A DNA stretch of 64,000 nucleotides. It comes from Planctomycetota bacterium. Lineage in GTDB: Bacteria > Planctomycetota > Planctomycetia > Gemmatales > Gemmataceae. The DNA lies in contig JACPPF010000114.1 in NCBI GenBank assembly GCA_016191165.1, positions 60,677-124,676 on the forward strand, given 5' to 3'. A program made the translations under genes and the position numbers. Under the pieces are notes generated by a model. It did no database searches and was not told the origin of the DNA. It worked only from the letters and a program-made list of their open reading frames with translations. This document shows, piece by piece, positions 52,352 through 61,719 of the stretch (position 1 is its first letter; each line of letters begins with the position of its first letter).

Positions 52352-52381
52352 GAAGGCCTCAAAAACGTTTTCACGAAACTT

Positions 52382-52447
52382 GTTTAGCCGCTCGCCTTTG
52401 GCGAGCGGGTGCGGTGTATACCGCTCGCCAAAGGCGAGCGGCTAAAC
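52382..52447. repeat. Palindrome with perfect 27-bp arms
   Basis: Arms 52382-52408 (starting GTTTAGCCGCTCGCCTTTGG) and 52421-52447 are exact inverted copies with a 12-base loop. Each arm is itself a hairpin (CGCTCGCC-TTT-GGCGAGCG). It lies between propeller genes 1 and 2. Confidence 0.92.
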
Positions 52448-52470
52448 GAACCAAACGAACCAAACGAACC

Positions 52471-54186
52471 CTACTTGATCGCATATAGCTTGTTCTCGGT
52501 CATCACGTACAAGACGCCGTTGGCGGCCACCGGGGTGGCGCGGACGCGGGCGCCCATGTCGTTCTCGGCCAGCTTGTTCAGGACCTTGCCGTGCTTGAAC
52601 ACGTAGACCACGTTGTCATCGGTGCCGAGATAGACTTTGCCGTCGGCGTAATAGGGGGAACTCCAGATGTCAGCGCGGGTATCGAACTCCCAATGCTTGG
52701 TTCCCTTGTCAGCGTCGAGCACGTGCAGAACGCCATTGAGATCGGTGATGTAGACGATGTCCTCGTGAATGGCCGCCGTGGACATGGTGCGGCCGAAATA
52801 GTAATTGCGTTTCAGCTTTCGCTGCACAGCCGGGTCGGTGATCGCGCCGCCGTAGTGCCAGACCATGCCGGAATTCGGATTGGCCTTGGTCTTGGGCGGG
52901 AACACGGAATCATCGGTGACGAGGTCGGGTGAAATGTCACCCTTCTTGGTCATGTCAATGCAGTAGAAATGCCCGACGCCGGTGCGGTGCTCGGGGTCCT
53001 GACCGACGCCGATGTAGACGCGGTTTTTATAAATAACGGGCGTGGCGATAAAGTCGCTGCGCGTGCCCTTGCCGGCCAACTCGTACTTGGAGTCCTTGGG
53101 GTTGGCGTCAAACTTCCAGATCGGCGCGTCGCCAGGCCTGGCATCGGCATCGAAGCCGTAGATCCAGCCGTCGCCGCCGGGGAAGATTACTTGCTTCTGT
53201 CCGTTGACGACGCCATAGGCGGGGTTGGCCCACTGGCCGTGCTGGATCAGTTTGCCGCTGTTGACCAGGGCCTTGAGGAAGTCTTTCTGTGCGAGTTGCC
53301 CCTTCGGTGCAACCAGCAGGGACGCCGTCGGCGAGTTGTCCTGCCAGGTGACGTCGCCCTTGTCCTTGGCAACTTTTATGCGAATGAAGCTAGGCGCCTT
53401 CGGCGCCGGCACGGTGATGTGATCCTGGTTCACGCCGTTCGAGGTGACGACGTAAAGCTGGTCCCCCACGATCAGCGGCGAGCCATCGGCGATGTTGTGC
53501 GGGAAAACACCAAGCTGACCAATCATGTCCACCTTCCAGGCGGCTTTTCCGGTGGCGACGTCGGCGCACACCACCTCGCAACGATTGGAGACGTAGTATA
53601 GCCGATTGCCTTTCACGAACGCACTGGAGCAGATGCCCTCGCGGGGCCAATCGACGACCTGGCCGCCCGGCAATTTCTCATGCACCGCTTGCCACTGGAA
53701 CTGGCCAGTGGCCTCTTCGAACGCCATGACGATTCCCAGATCAACCGGTTGAAGCTTGATGATTTGCTTGCCGTTCTTGTCGAGCTTGGGCTTCAGCGTT
53801 TTGTCATCGAGGACGGGCAACGGCTTGATCCACGCCTTGTCGCGCGGGGTTTGGTTGTTGGTGCCGATAAAAACGCGCCCGCCGGCAACGATCGGCCCGC
53901 CGTAGGCCTTGGACCCGAGCTCGGCGAACCACTTGATGTTTTTCTTGGTATCGACATCCCATGTCGTGGGCAGTCCCTTGGCAATCGTGTTGACCATGTT
54001 GCGCGCGGGACTGCCGCCGTACATGATCCAGTCGCCGGCGCCAGCCTTGCCGCCCTGGGCCAAGGCCGGCGTGACCTCGACGACATTCGATTCGCCGCGC
54101 GTCATCACATAGGCGACCGGCAGACCGACCACAAGAGCCGTAATCACGGCAGCGGCCCAGCGGCGCAACGAGGGATATGCGTTCAT
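52471..54186 (-). CDS. PQQ-like beta-propeller protein 2
   Basis: A 571-residue protein with an N-terminal membrane helix (WAAAVITALVVGLPVAYVM) that may be an uncleaved signal. Propeller blades are like those of gene 1: GGSPARNMVNTIAKG, KNIKWFAELGSKAYGGPIVAGGRVFIGTN, CSSAFVKGNRLYYVSN, GSPLIVGDQLYVVTSNGVNQD, WDFDTRADIW-type and SSPYYADGKVYLGTDDNVVYVFKHG. Start ATG at 54186 is chosen because the residues before it in the longer frame come from a palindromic repeat. It shares at least the first two blades and the last one with gene 1, in the same order. Confidence 0.85.
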   Translation of the reverse strand: MNAYPSLRRWAAAVITALVVGLPVAYVMTRGESNVVEVTPALAQGGKAGAGDWIMYGGSPARNMVNTIAKGLPTTWDVDTKKNIKWFAELGSKAYGGPIVAGGRVFIGTNNQTPRDKAWIKPLPVLDDKTLKPKLDKNGKQIIKLQPVDLGIVMAFEEATGQFQWQAVHEKLPGGQVVDWPREGICSSAFVKGNRLYYVSNRCEVVCADVATGKAAWKVDMIGQLGVFPHNIADGSPLIVGDQLYVVTSNGVNQDHITVPAPKAPSFIRIKVAKDKGDVTWQDNSPTASLLVAPKGQLAQKDFLKALVNSGKLIQHGQWANPAYGVVNGQKQVIFPGGDGWIYGFDADARPGDAPIWKFDANPKDSKYELAGKGTRSDFIATPVIYKNRVYIGVGQDPEHRTGVGHFYCIDMTKKGDISPDLVTDDSVFPPKTKANPNSGMVWHYGGAITDPAVQRKLKRNYYFGRTMSTAAIHEDIVYITDLNGVLHVLDADKGTKHWEFDTRADIWSSPYYADGKVYLGTDDNVVYVFKHGKVLNKLAENDMGARVRATPVAANGVLYVMTENKLYAIK

Positions 54187-54259
54187 ATGAGGGTTCTCCT
54201 GGCAGTCCGTTTTGTGATCGATCTCAATCAAATATAAGGCAATGCGCCGCATGACTAAT

Positions 54260-54317
54260 CCGAGCCCGAGCGCCAGCGAAGGGCGTTGCGTTGCGCTTCG
54301 CTGGCGCTCAGGCTCGG
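54260..54317. repeat. Palindromic repeat (family C)
   Basis: Arms 54260-54281 (CCGAGCCCGAGCGCCAGCG and so on) and 54296-54317 are inverted with one mismatch. Its arm matches the repeat at 31195-31264. It lies in the gap before propeller gene 2 and touches the last bases of propeller gene 3's 3' side. Confidence 0.8.
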
Positions 54318-54326
54318 AAATACACG

Positions 54327-56798
54327 TCACCGCAGGATGCGTCGCAGCATGCGCAGGATAGGCCGGCGCCGCTGCGACCCGTCGGACCGGGCTTCCGTCG
54401 CTTTCGGTGGGGCCGGCATGACTACTCGATTCTTCGACACGGGGTGGGCGGCAACCTTCTTCGCGGGCGCCGGTGCTCCCTTGGCGCCGGCCTTGTTCGG
54501 CATGATGCGCACGTTGTCGAAATAGACCTCGGTTCCCGGCACATCGTTGAAGTTTCCGGTCACGTAGCCGTAGAGGGTGGCGCTGCCTTCGGTGTTGGGA
54601 CGCGAATCGGCGACCTCAACGGTCCACTCGCCCGGTTCCTTTTCGCCGCGCGGCCAGGCCTTGCCCTTGATGACCCCCTTGCCGCCGGCGATCTCGGTCG
54701 TGAGCTTCATCCGATACCAGACGCCGGGTTTGAAATCAAAATTCACCGTTTTGTCGATGCGCGGAATGGCGTCCCACGCCATCAAACGCAATTTCTTGAC
54801 GTTGCCTGAAAAGAAGAACGTGTAGCGATTGGCGCCGATGCCGACATCGGGAAGAAAGTGGGTGTTGGCGTTGCCCTTGTCATCCTTGCCGACAATCTCC
54901 GTGCCCATGACGTCGGCTTCGATGGTGTAATCCTTGGCCGTGGACGAGGTGATGTAAGCATGGCCGCCGGAAAAGAGTGGGCTGAACTTGTTGTTGACCT
55001 TGGCGAAGACCTTGTTGCCCTTGACGGTCTTGATGATCCATTTTCCCTGCGCGTTGACCCAGCCGCCGGGAACGACGCCATTGGGTAGCTTTTCAAAGTC
55101 AATCGCGTAGGGAATGCTGGGGACGACGCGCACGCGTGCCACGCTGGTGAGGCCGTCGAACTTGGCGACGACGATGCTCCCCTGGTTGGGCACCTTGGCA
55201 TCGACGGTCAGTTCGCCGGCGGGCGTGATGGTCGCCTTGAGGGCGGGCGGTTTCGCCTTGCTGCCAGGCGGGCCCATGGGGGCGGGCAGCGACCATTGTG
55301 CCTTGACCTCCTTGACAAAGTTGCCGTCGGCATCGAACCCGCGCACCTTGAAGCTGACGGTTTGTCCCGCGTGGACCGCGGCCTCGGCGGGGATGACTTG
55401 CAGATGCGCGATCTTGCCTGGCGTCACCTTGATCGCCGGGGCGGCCTCGACCTTGCCAGCTTGGCCGTCCTTGCGGCCGATGCAGATGATTTCATCGGTC
55501 GTGGAGAAATAGACTTTCCCGTTGGCGATCGCTGGCGTGCCGTTGAGTTCGACATCGACGCCGCCGACGCCCGGGAAGAAATGCTCGTCAAGCCGTTTGC
55601 ACTTTTTCAACCCGGGTTCGAGGATGTGAAACTGGGCGCTGACCTCGCCGACGTAGATCTTGCCGTCGGCGAAAACCGGGCTGCCGCGCGCCTCGCCGCG
55701 GCCGTAGTTGAATTTCCAGTATTGTTTGCCGGTCTTGGCGTCGAGGCAATAGAGCCGGCTGCCGTCGTCGGGCATGTAAAGTCGGCCGTCGTGGATGATC
55801 GGCGAGGCGTAGCGGGCGTGGATGCCGTCTTTTTGCCAGACCAACTTCGGCGAGCCGTCGGTGATGTCGCCGGCATCGAGGCAGACCACGCGGCCCTGGA
55901 CGCTCGTGCCATCGCTTTCCTCGCCGTGGCCGATATAGACGTAATTACCATCGACGACGGGGGAGCTGTTGATGGCGCTGAGACTGAAGTTGGAATAGCG
56001 CCAAACGGGCACGCCGGTGCGGACTTGAATGGCGAAGACGCTGCCATCGGATCCGCCGCAGATCAGGAGTCGTTGCCCCTTGATGGTGGCGATGACCGGA
56101 ACGGAGTAGTAGGTTCCCTTCACGCCCGCGGGTTCGGAGACCCAGACGACTTGACCGGTAAGTTTGTTGAACGCGTAATAACGATTGGCCCCCTTGGCCT
56201 GGCCGCCCCAGCTCGAGTTGACCATGCCAAGAATCGCCAGGTCTTCATCGACCAGCGGGCTGGTGACGCGGCCGCCGTAGCCAGACACCCGGCCATATTC
56301 TTCACCCATCGAGCGCTGCCAGACGACCTTGCCGTCCTTGCCGTCGAGGCACATGAACAGGCCTTGCGTACCGTGGGCGTAGAGGTACCCGGTCTTGGGA
56401 TCGGCGGCCATGTTGGTCCAGCCCAGGCGCGAAGTGACGATGTCGGTGTGAAAGACCGGGAAGTTGTGCTGCCAGATTTTCTTGCCGGTTTTTTCGTCCA
56501 GGCACATGACGCATTCCTGAATGGTTTCGTGGATATCCTCCACCTTTCCCGCGACCTTTTTCTTTTCGGAATCGTAGTTGAGGATGTAAACCCGGCCATT
56601 CAACACCAGGGGCGTGGAGCGGCAGCCATAGGGCTGGCGCCAGATGACATTTCCCTCGACCTTGTCGGGCAGGTTCTTGTCCGGAGCGACCCCCGTTTGC
56701 CAGGGGCCTCGCCAGTGCGTCCAGTCCGACGCGGAGAGGGAGATAGGAAAAAGGAAAAAGGAAAAAGTCATGCAGGTCCAAACGAGCTGTCGCATCAT
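54327..56798 (-). CDS. PQQ-like beta-propeller protein 3, with C-terminal beta domains
   Basis: An 823-residue secreted protein (signal peptide TCMTFSFFLFPISLSAS). Residues about 20-430 are a PQQ-type propeller: WTHWRGPWQTGVAPDKNLP opening, RSTPLVLNGRVYILNYD, YAHGTQGLFMCLDGKDGKVVW, SAINSSPVVDGNYVYIGHG, YMPDDGSRLYCLDAKTGKQYW and NGTPAIANGKVYFSTTDEI. An Ig-like domain (about 450-540, VHAGQTVSFKVRGFDADG) and a LamG-like or concanavalin-like domain (AIDFEKLPNGVVPGGW to EVYFDNVRI) follow. A basic tail ends the protein. It resembles PQQ proteins that are usually near sulfatases, but none lies here. Confidence 0.87.
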   Translation of the reverse strand: MMRQLVWTCMTFSFFLFPISLSASDWTHWRGPWQTGVAPDKNLPDKVEGNVIWRQPYGCRSTPLVLNGRVYILNYDSEKKKVAGKVEDIHETIQECVMCLDEKTGKKIWQHNFPVFHTDIVTSRLGWTNMAADPKTGYLYAHGTQGLFMCLDGKDGKVVWQRSMGEEYGRVSGYGGRVTSPLVDEDLAILGMVNSSWGGQAKGANRYYAFNKLTGQVVWVSEPAGVKGTYYSVPVIATIKGQRLLICGGSDGSVFAIQVRTGVPVWRYSNFSLSAINSSPVVDGNYVYIGHGEESDGTSVQGRVVCLDAGDITDGSPKLVWQKDGIHARYASPIIHDGRLYMPDDGSRLYCLDAKTGKQYWKFNYGRGEARGSPVFADGKIYVGEVSAQFHILEPGLKKCKRLDEHFFPGVGGVDVELNGTPAIANGKVYFSTTDEIICIGRKDGQAGKVEAAPAIKVTPGKIAHLQVIPAEAAVHAGQTVSFKVRGFDADGNFVKEVKAQWSLPAPMGPPGSKAKPPALKATITPAGELTVDAKVPNQGSIVVAKFDGLTSVARVRVVPSIPYAIDFEKLPNGVVPGGWVNAQGKWIIKTVKGNKVFAKVNNKFSPLFSGGHAYITSSTAKDYTIEADVMGTEIVGKDDKGNANTHFLPDVGIGANRYTFFFSGNVKKLRLMAWDAIPRIDKTVNFDFKPGVWYRMKLTTEIAGGKGVIKGKAWPRGEKEPGEWTVEVADSRPNTEGSATLYGYVTGNFNDVPGTEVYFDNVRIMPNKAGAKGAPAPAKKVAAHPVSKNRVVMPAPPKATEARSDGSQRRRPILRMLRRILR

Positions 56799-56844
56799 CG
56801 GCGTACCCTTTCCATCAAATGAGTCACGTTTTCCTTTTTCCCGT

Positions 56845-58128
56845 TTACTTGATCAAGATTCGCTGTGCCTTCATCTCAAACCGCGGCAACGTGCCCTTGG
56901 CTACCAGGACCACCTCGGCGCGGAACATCAACTCGTCGCGAATCGCCTCGACGATTCGCGCCGGCAAGCGGTCGTCCGGTTGATCGGTTTCAATCTCGAT
57001 CCGCATCTCGGCAAGTGCGTTCGAACGATCCAGGCTGGCGCGATATTCGACCACCTCGGCGAATCGTCGCAGCACGTTTTCCAGGGCACCGGGGTAAAAA
57101 TTATTACCCCGGATGGCAATCATGTCGTCCGTCCGGCCCAGGATGCCGCCGGCGAGCCGCATCCACGTTCGGCCACACGGGCATGGGTTGGGATCGACGC
57201 GAACCAGGTCGCCTGTTCGATAGCGTATGAGCGGACTGCCGATTCGTCCCAGGTTTGTCAGCACCAATTCGCCGATGGTGTTCCCCTGTCCTGGTGTCTC
57301 GTAGGTCAGGCTTTCCAGCCTGACCTGGCTTCCAACCCGGTCAGGCTGGAAAGCCTGACCTACTCGAATGGGGAGCATTCGGCCTGTCGCGGGATCAATC
57401 ACCTCCGCGAAAAAATCGTCCTCCAGAATATGTAGACCGCCGGGGTTCTCCGGGCATTCAATGGCCAGCGGCCCGACTTCGGTCATGCCGCTGTGGTCGA
57501 ACACGCGGGCCTTCCAGGCCTCCTCGATGCGGGCCCGCGTGCCCGGAATGCTGCCGCCGGGCTCGCCGGCGACGATCAGAGCACGGACGCCGTCGAGCTG
57601 GATACCGTTTTCCTTTGCGAACTGGGCGAGGTGCAGGGCATAGGTTGGCGTGCAGAGAACCACGGTGGCGCGATTGTCCAGCAGCATCCGCACGCGGGCG
57701 CCGCTCGACAGGCCCCCCGCTGCCAGGCAAAGGCAGCCCATCCGCGCAGCCGACTCGAACGCCGTCCAGAACCCCAGGAACGGCCCGAACGAAAACGCGA
57801 ACAGCAGCCGATCCGCAGGCGTCACGCCGACGATGTCAAACATCTTCCGCCAGGAGCCGAGCATCCGGTCCCAGCTTTCCGCGGTATCGAGCCAGCGCAG
57901 CGGCACACCGCGCGTGCCCGAAGTTTGATGGAGCCGGGTGTAGCGCTCTAGCGGGTAGGTCAGCAATTCCCCATACGGCGGGTGCTCGGCCTGGTTGGCA
58001 AGCAACTCGTCCTTGGTCGTGAACGGCAATGCTTGCCAATCATCAAGTGACAGCCCGGCGAATTTTCGCGCATAGAAGCGGTGCGCAGGCAGGATCGTGT
58101 GCAACAAATTCGCCAAACGCGGGTCCAT
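56845..58128 (-). CDS. Phenylacetate-CoA-ligase-like protein with an in-frame palindromic insertion
   Basis: A 427-residue adenylate-forming enzyme of the PaaK type. Landmarks are YTRLHQTSGTRGVPLRWLD (the SGTxGxP loop), LLFAFSFGPFLGFW, CTPTYALHLAQFAKENG, LIVAGEPGGSIPGTR, FDHSGMTEVGPLAIEC (adenine strand) and LIRYRTGDLVRVD (the hinge aspartate) with CPCGRTW and GRTDDMIAIRGNNFYPGALENVL. Residues 256-276 (VGQAFQPDRVGSQVRLESLT and one more) are coded exactly by the 63-bp palindrome 57301-57363, inserted between MLPIR and ETPGQGNTIGELVLTN. The frame stays open through it. A substrate cannot be read; the neighbours are PQQ propeller genes. Confidence 0.9.
   Translation of the reverse strand: MDPRLANLLHTILPAHRFYARKFAGLSLDDWQALPFTTKDELLANQAEHPPYGELLTYPLERYTRLHQTSGTRGVPLRWLDTAESWDRMLGSWRKMFDIVGVTPADRLLFAFSFGPFLGFWTAFESAARMGCLCLAAGGLSSGARVRMLLDNRATVVLCTPTYALHLAQFAKENGIQLDGVRALIVAGEPGGSIPGTRARIEEAWKARVFDHSGMTEVGPLAIECPENPGGLHILEDDFFAEVIDPATGRMLPIRVGQAFQPDRVGSQVRLESLTYETPGQGNTIGELVLTNLGRIGSPLIRYRTGDLVRVDPNPCPCGRTWMRLAGGILGRTDDMIAIRGNNFYPGALENVLRRFAEVVEYRASLDRSNALAEMRIEIETDQPDDRLPARIVEAIRDELMFRAEVVLVAKGTLPRFEMKAQRILIK
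57301..57363 (-). repeat. Palindromic repeat (family B) inside the ligase-like gene
   Basis: Perfect 25-bp arms (57301-57325 and 57339-57363, starting GTAGGTCAGGCTTTCCAGCC) with a 13-base loop. The whole unit is 63 bp, exactly 21 codons, and supplies 21 residues in frame. The peptide VGQAFQPD it codes is a string I have seen in many annotated planctomycete proteins. Confidence 0.92.
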
Positions 58129-58131
58129 CGC

Positions 58132-59451
58132 TCACTTTGTCAACTTGAACGCAAAAATATACTCGTGATCGCGTAGATACAGATTCCCGTTGGCAACAAC
58201 CGGGATCGCCCACACCTTGCTGTTGCGGCTCGTCAATCGCTGTTGCGGGATCTTGGAGCGTATCGGAATCGTCAAGCTGCTGACAATCTTGAGTTCGCCA
58301 GCTTCCGGATTCGGATTGACCAGCGCCGCCACACCTTCATCGGTGTAAAGGTAAAGCTGCCCACCCGCCGCGGTGATCCCGCCGCTTTCGCAGCTGAGCG
58401 TGATGCGTTCATCCCATTCCAGTCTCCCGCTCTGAAGATTCTGGCAGAACCACATGCGGTTTTCACTATGTCCGTAGACGTGGCCATCGATCAGGACGAC
58501 GCCGCCTTGCCTGTTCTTGACTTTTTTCCACAGAAGCTTCTTGTACTTCTCGGTGGCGATTTGCTTTTTGCTGATTTCAAAAAGGTGGCAGCCGCCACCG
58601 AATCCGGATGACACATAGACGGAGTTCTTGGAAACGAGTGGCGTCGCGCTGATGCCGTCATTGGCGCCGCCCAGGATTTTTTCGCTCCAGAGGACGGCGC
58701 CGTCCTTGGGTGAAAAGCCGGTGAGAACGCCCTGGATATCGCCCGCCTTGCTGTTGTAACTGGTTTGAATGTACTGGCGGACGCCGCCGAGAGTGGCCAC
58801 GATTGGTGAGGAGAACGTGGCGCTGTTGGTCAGTTTGGCGCTGCGCCATTGGACCTTGCCGGTCTTCTTGTCAAGTGCGGCAAGGGTCCCGTTTTTGCCG
58901 CCGGGGGTGCAGATCAACAGGTCGCCGTCAACGAGAGGTGATTCGCTGTAGCCATACTTGTCCATGATCTCGCTGTCGAGATCCTTGGGCAGGCTGACGC
59001 GCCAAACTTCCTTGCCTTTCTTGGCGGCATCCAGGCAAACGAGATCGCCGAGTCCACCGAGGGCGAAGAGCAGGTGGCCGTCCACGGTCGGAGTGCTGCG
59101 CGGTCCATCGCCATAGGCGTTGCCCTGGTAGGTATAAAGCGGGCCGACCCTGGCGCGCCAGAGTTCCGTGCCGCTCTTTTCGTCGATGGCGATGACGTAT
59201 TCTTCGGTGAACTTCGCATCGGTTCCCAGGGTGTAGACAACGCCCTTGGCAATGGAAACGCTGGAGTGCCCCAGGCCGGCGTCCTTGAACGTCCACGCCA
59301 GCTTCGGTCCGCCCTTGGGCCAGGCCTTGAGCAGCCCCTTTTCCCTGGAGATGCCATTGAGATCCGGGCCACGAAAGTTCGGCCAATCATCGGCCAGCGC
59401 AATCGTCGCGAACAATAGGCCGCACGGAACGGCAAGAAAGGCCTTGTTCAT
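58132..59451 (-). CDS. PQQ-like beta-propeller protein 4
   Basis: A 439-residue secreted protein (signal peptide [17 protein letters not shown]) with a single propeller. Opening [19 protein letters not shown] is diagnostic of the PQQ-binding-like group from planctomycetes; blades are [69 protein letters not shown] and [19 protein letters not shown]. No catalytic dehydrogenase residues are clear. It begins a minus-strand run with the ligase gene (three bases apart), so they are almost certainly cotranscribed; the other propeller genes follow after small gaps. Confidence 0.87.
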   Translation of the reverse strand: MNKAFLAVPCGLLFATIALADDWPNFRGPDLNGISREKGLLKAWPKGGPKLAWTFKDAGLGHSSVSIAKGVVYTLGTDAKFTEEYVIAIDEKSGTELWRARVGPLYTYQGNAYGDGPRSTPTVDGHLLFALGGLGDLVCLDAAKKGKEVWRVSLPKDLDSEIMDKYGYSESPLVDGDLLICTPGGKNGTLAALDKKTGKVQWRSAKLTNSATFSSPIVATLGGVRQYIQTSYNSKAGDIQGVLTGFSPKDGAVLWSEKILGGANDGISATPLVSKNSVYVSSGFGGGCHLFEISKKQIATEKYKKLLWKKVKNRQGGVVLIDGHVYGHSENRMWFCQNLQSGRLEWDERITLSCESGGITAAGGQLYLYTDEGVAALVNPNPEAGELKIVSSLTIPIRSKIPQQRLTSRNSKVWAIPVVANGNLYLRDHEYIFAFKLTK

Positions 59452-59626
59452 GGGAACCTCGTCGAAATCGAAGGGGAACCGGCAGATTAAAAGTCGGGAG
59501 GCGGGTAGAACCGTCTATAGAATTCAGTATAGGAGAATCGCGAGAAAAAAAAACGTTGGCGATGCAGCGCTCGGCTATCGTGGATCCGGCTCGGAATATT
59601 TCCTTGGCTCGACAGAATTGCCAGTC

Positions 59627-60595
59627 ATGCCACCACCTCCCATTGCCATCATCGATTCTCATACCGCGGGCGAACCAACGCGCGTCGTCGTCAGCGGCGG
59701 GCCCGACCTTGGGGTCGGCTCACTTGCTGAACGGCGCAAACGCTTCCAGCGCCATTTTGACCACTATCGCACGGCCATCATCAACGAACCACGCGGCTCC
59801 GAGGTGCTGGTCGGGGCGCTTTTGTGCACGCCTTGCGATCCGACCTGTGCCGCCGGCGTGATCTTTTTCAACAACGTGGGCTATCTCGGCATGTGCGGAC
59901 ACGGGACGATCGGCGTCATCGTGACCTTGGCGCATCTGGGCCGAATCGGCGCCGGCATTCACCTACTTGAGACGCCAGTCGGCTGCGTCAGCGCCGAGTA
60001 CGATGGCGGGAACACCGTCACCGTTGCCAACGTGCCGAGCTATCGGCATCGCAAAGACGTCAAGGTGCGTATGGATGACGGGAGCACGATCACCGGCGAC
60101 GTGGCGTGGGGCGGCAACTGGTTCTTCCTGCTCGACGCGCATGGGCAATCGCTGGACCGCGCCAACGTGGATGCCCTAACCCATTTCACCTGGGGAATTC
60201 GCCGAGCTTTGCAGGAACAGGCCATCACCGGTGTGGACGGCGCGGAAATCGATCATATCGAACTGTTCGGGCCGCCACGCGATTCACGCAATCAGGGCCG
60301 AAATTTTGTGCTGTGCCCTGGCAAGGCGTACGATCGATCGCCGTGCGGCACAGGCACCAGCGCGAAGATCGCCTGCCTGATCGCCGACGGTAAACTCAAG
60401 CCCGGTGCGACCTGGCGGCAGGAGAGCATCCTCGGTAGCGTGTTTGAGGCTTCTGGAATCGTGATTACCGATGCCGCGCCGGTAGACGCCGGGCCCGTGG
60501 TGCTGCCGTCGATTCGGGGCAGCGCTCACATCACCGCCGAGGCGCGGCTGGTGCTGGATGAGGCCGACCCCTTTCAGTGGGGGATCTCGGGATGA
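59627..60595 (+). CDS. lhpA: 4-Hydroxyproline 2-epimerase
   Basis: A 322-residue member of the proline racemase fold. The two catalytic cysteines are Cys90 ([13 protein letters not shown]) and Cys240 ([14 protein letters not shown]); both are present, as needed for racemase or epimerase activity (dehydratase relatives have Thr at the second site). [18 protein letters not shown] opens the fold. It turns trans-4-hydroxy-L-proline into cis-4-hydroxy-D-proline, the first step of the D-route. The choice of hydroxyproline epimerase over proline racemase rests on the genes that follow (an FAD amine oxidase and a hydroxyproline-dehydrogenase-like protein). Start chosen at the ATG at 59627; the next gene overlaps by ATGA. 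Confidence 0.88.
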   Translation: MPPPPIAIIDSHTAGEPTRVVVSGGPDLGVGSLAERRKRFQRHFDHYRTAIINEPRGSEVLVGALLCTPCDPTCAAGVIFFNNVGYLGMCGHGTIGVIVTLAHLGRIGAGIHLLETPVGCVSAEYDGGNTVTVANVPSYRHRKDVKVRMDDGSTITGDVAWGGNWFFLLDAHGQSLDRANVDALTHFTWGIRRALQEQAITGVDGAEIDHIELFGPPRDSRNQGRNFVLCPGKAYDRSPCGTGTSAKIACLIADGKLKPGATWRQESILGSVFEASGIVITDAAPVDAGPVVLPSIRGSAHITAEARLVLDEADPFQWGISG

Positions 60596-61719
60596 GCGTG
60601 GTGACGTGCGATGTCGCGATCCTAGGCGCCGGCATCGTCGGAGCGGCCTGCGCCCGGGCGCTGGCGAACGCCGGGATGCGCGTCACGGTTATCGATGGGC
60701 GCGGCATCGCCGGCGGCGCCACCGCGGCGGGCATGGGGCACATCACCGTCATGGACGATTCCGAGGCCCAGTTTGCCCTCACTTCCTACTCGCAACAGCT
60801 CTGGAATGAATTATCCGAACAACTACCTGACGATGCCGAATACGTGAAAACCGGTACGCTGTGGCTCGCGGCCGACGACGACGAAATGGCCGCGGCCCGG
60901 GCGAAACATGCCTACTATGAAGCCCGCGGCGTTGCCACCGAGGTCCTCGACGCCTGGGCGTTGGCCGAAGCGGAGCCTAACCTGCGCCCAGGCCTGACGG
61001 GCGCCCTGCGCGTCGTCAACGAGAGCGTGATCTATCCCCCGTGCGCCGCGCGCTGGCTTCTCGAACAGGCACGCCAACAAGGCGCCACGCTGGCGCTTGG
61101 CCAACCAGTCGTCCAGATCGATGGCGCCCTCCTTCGCATTCACGACGGCACCACTTTTTCCTGTGGCAGCATGGTCCATGCGACCGGTACATGGGCTGCC
61201 GAGTTGTTTCCCGGTCTGCCAATTCGTCCACGCAAGGGGCACCTTGTCATCACCGATCGCTATCCCGGCTTCGCGCGGCATCAACTCGTCGAACTCGGCT
61301 ATCTGAAAAGCGCCCACGGCCATACCACTGAGTCGGTGGCGTTCAATTTGCAGCCTCGCCGGACCGGGCAAATGCTTCTGGGTTCGTCCCGGCAGTTCGA
61401 CGTTTTGCACAAGGACGTCGAACCGCGGATGCTGAATCGCATGGTCGCGCGAGCTCTGGCGTACATGCCCCGCCTGGCGGGTCTCAGCGCGATCCGAACC
61501 TGGACCGGCTTTCGCGCCGCGACGCCCGATTCGCTGCCCTTGATCGGCCCAGCCGAGGTTGACCGACACTACCTCGCCACGGGGCACGAGGGACTGGGCA
61601 TCACCACCTCGCTTGGAACGGCGGAATTGGTCGCGTGCCATCTGACGGGACGCTCGTCCGCGATTCCAGGACTACCCTACCTGCCGTCGCGATTCAAGAA
61701 AGGGGCGCCGCATGGGTAA
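60592..61719 (+). CDS. FAD-dependent D-amino-acid (hydroxyproline) oxidoreductase
   Basis: A 375-residue protein of the D-amino-acid oxidase/glycine oxidase family. The FAD loop is [21 protein letters not shown] near residue 8, the next conserved stretch is [16 protein letters not shown], the middle has [20 protein letters not shown], and the C-terminal FAD contact is [24 protein letters not shown]. In hydroxyproline clusters such a subunit oxidises cis-4-hydroxy-D-proline (the beta-type subunit LhpB in Pseudomonas). The start ATG overlaps the stop of the epimerase gene (ATGA), and the next gene's ATG lies within its last codons, so the three are tightly coupled. Confidence 0.83.
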   Translation: MSVVTCDVAILGAGIVGAACARALANAGMRVTVIDGRGIAGGATAAGMGHITVMDDSEAQFALTSYSQQLWNELSEQLPDDAEYVKTGTLWLAADDDEMAAARAKHAYYEARGVATEVLDAWALAEAEPNLRPGLTGALRVVNESVIYPPCAARWLLEQARQQGATLALGQPVVQIDGALLRIHDGTTFSCGSMVHATGTWAAELFPGLPIRPRKGHLVITDRYPGFARHQLVELGYLKSAHGHTTESVAFNLQPRRTGQMLLGSSRQFDVLHKDVEPRMLNRMVARALAYMPRLAGLSAIRTWTGFRAATPDSLPLIGPAEVDRHYLATGHEGLGITTSLGTAELVACHLTGRSSAIPGLPYLPSRFKKGAPHG

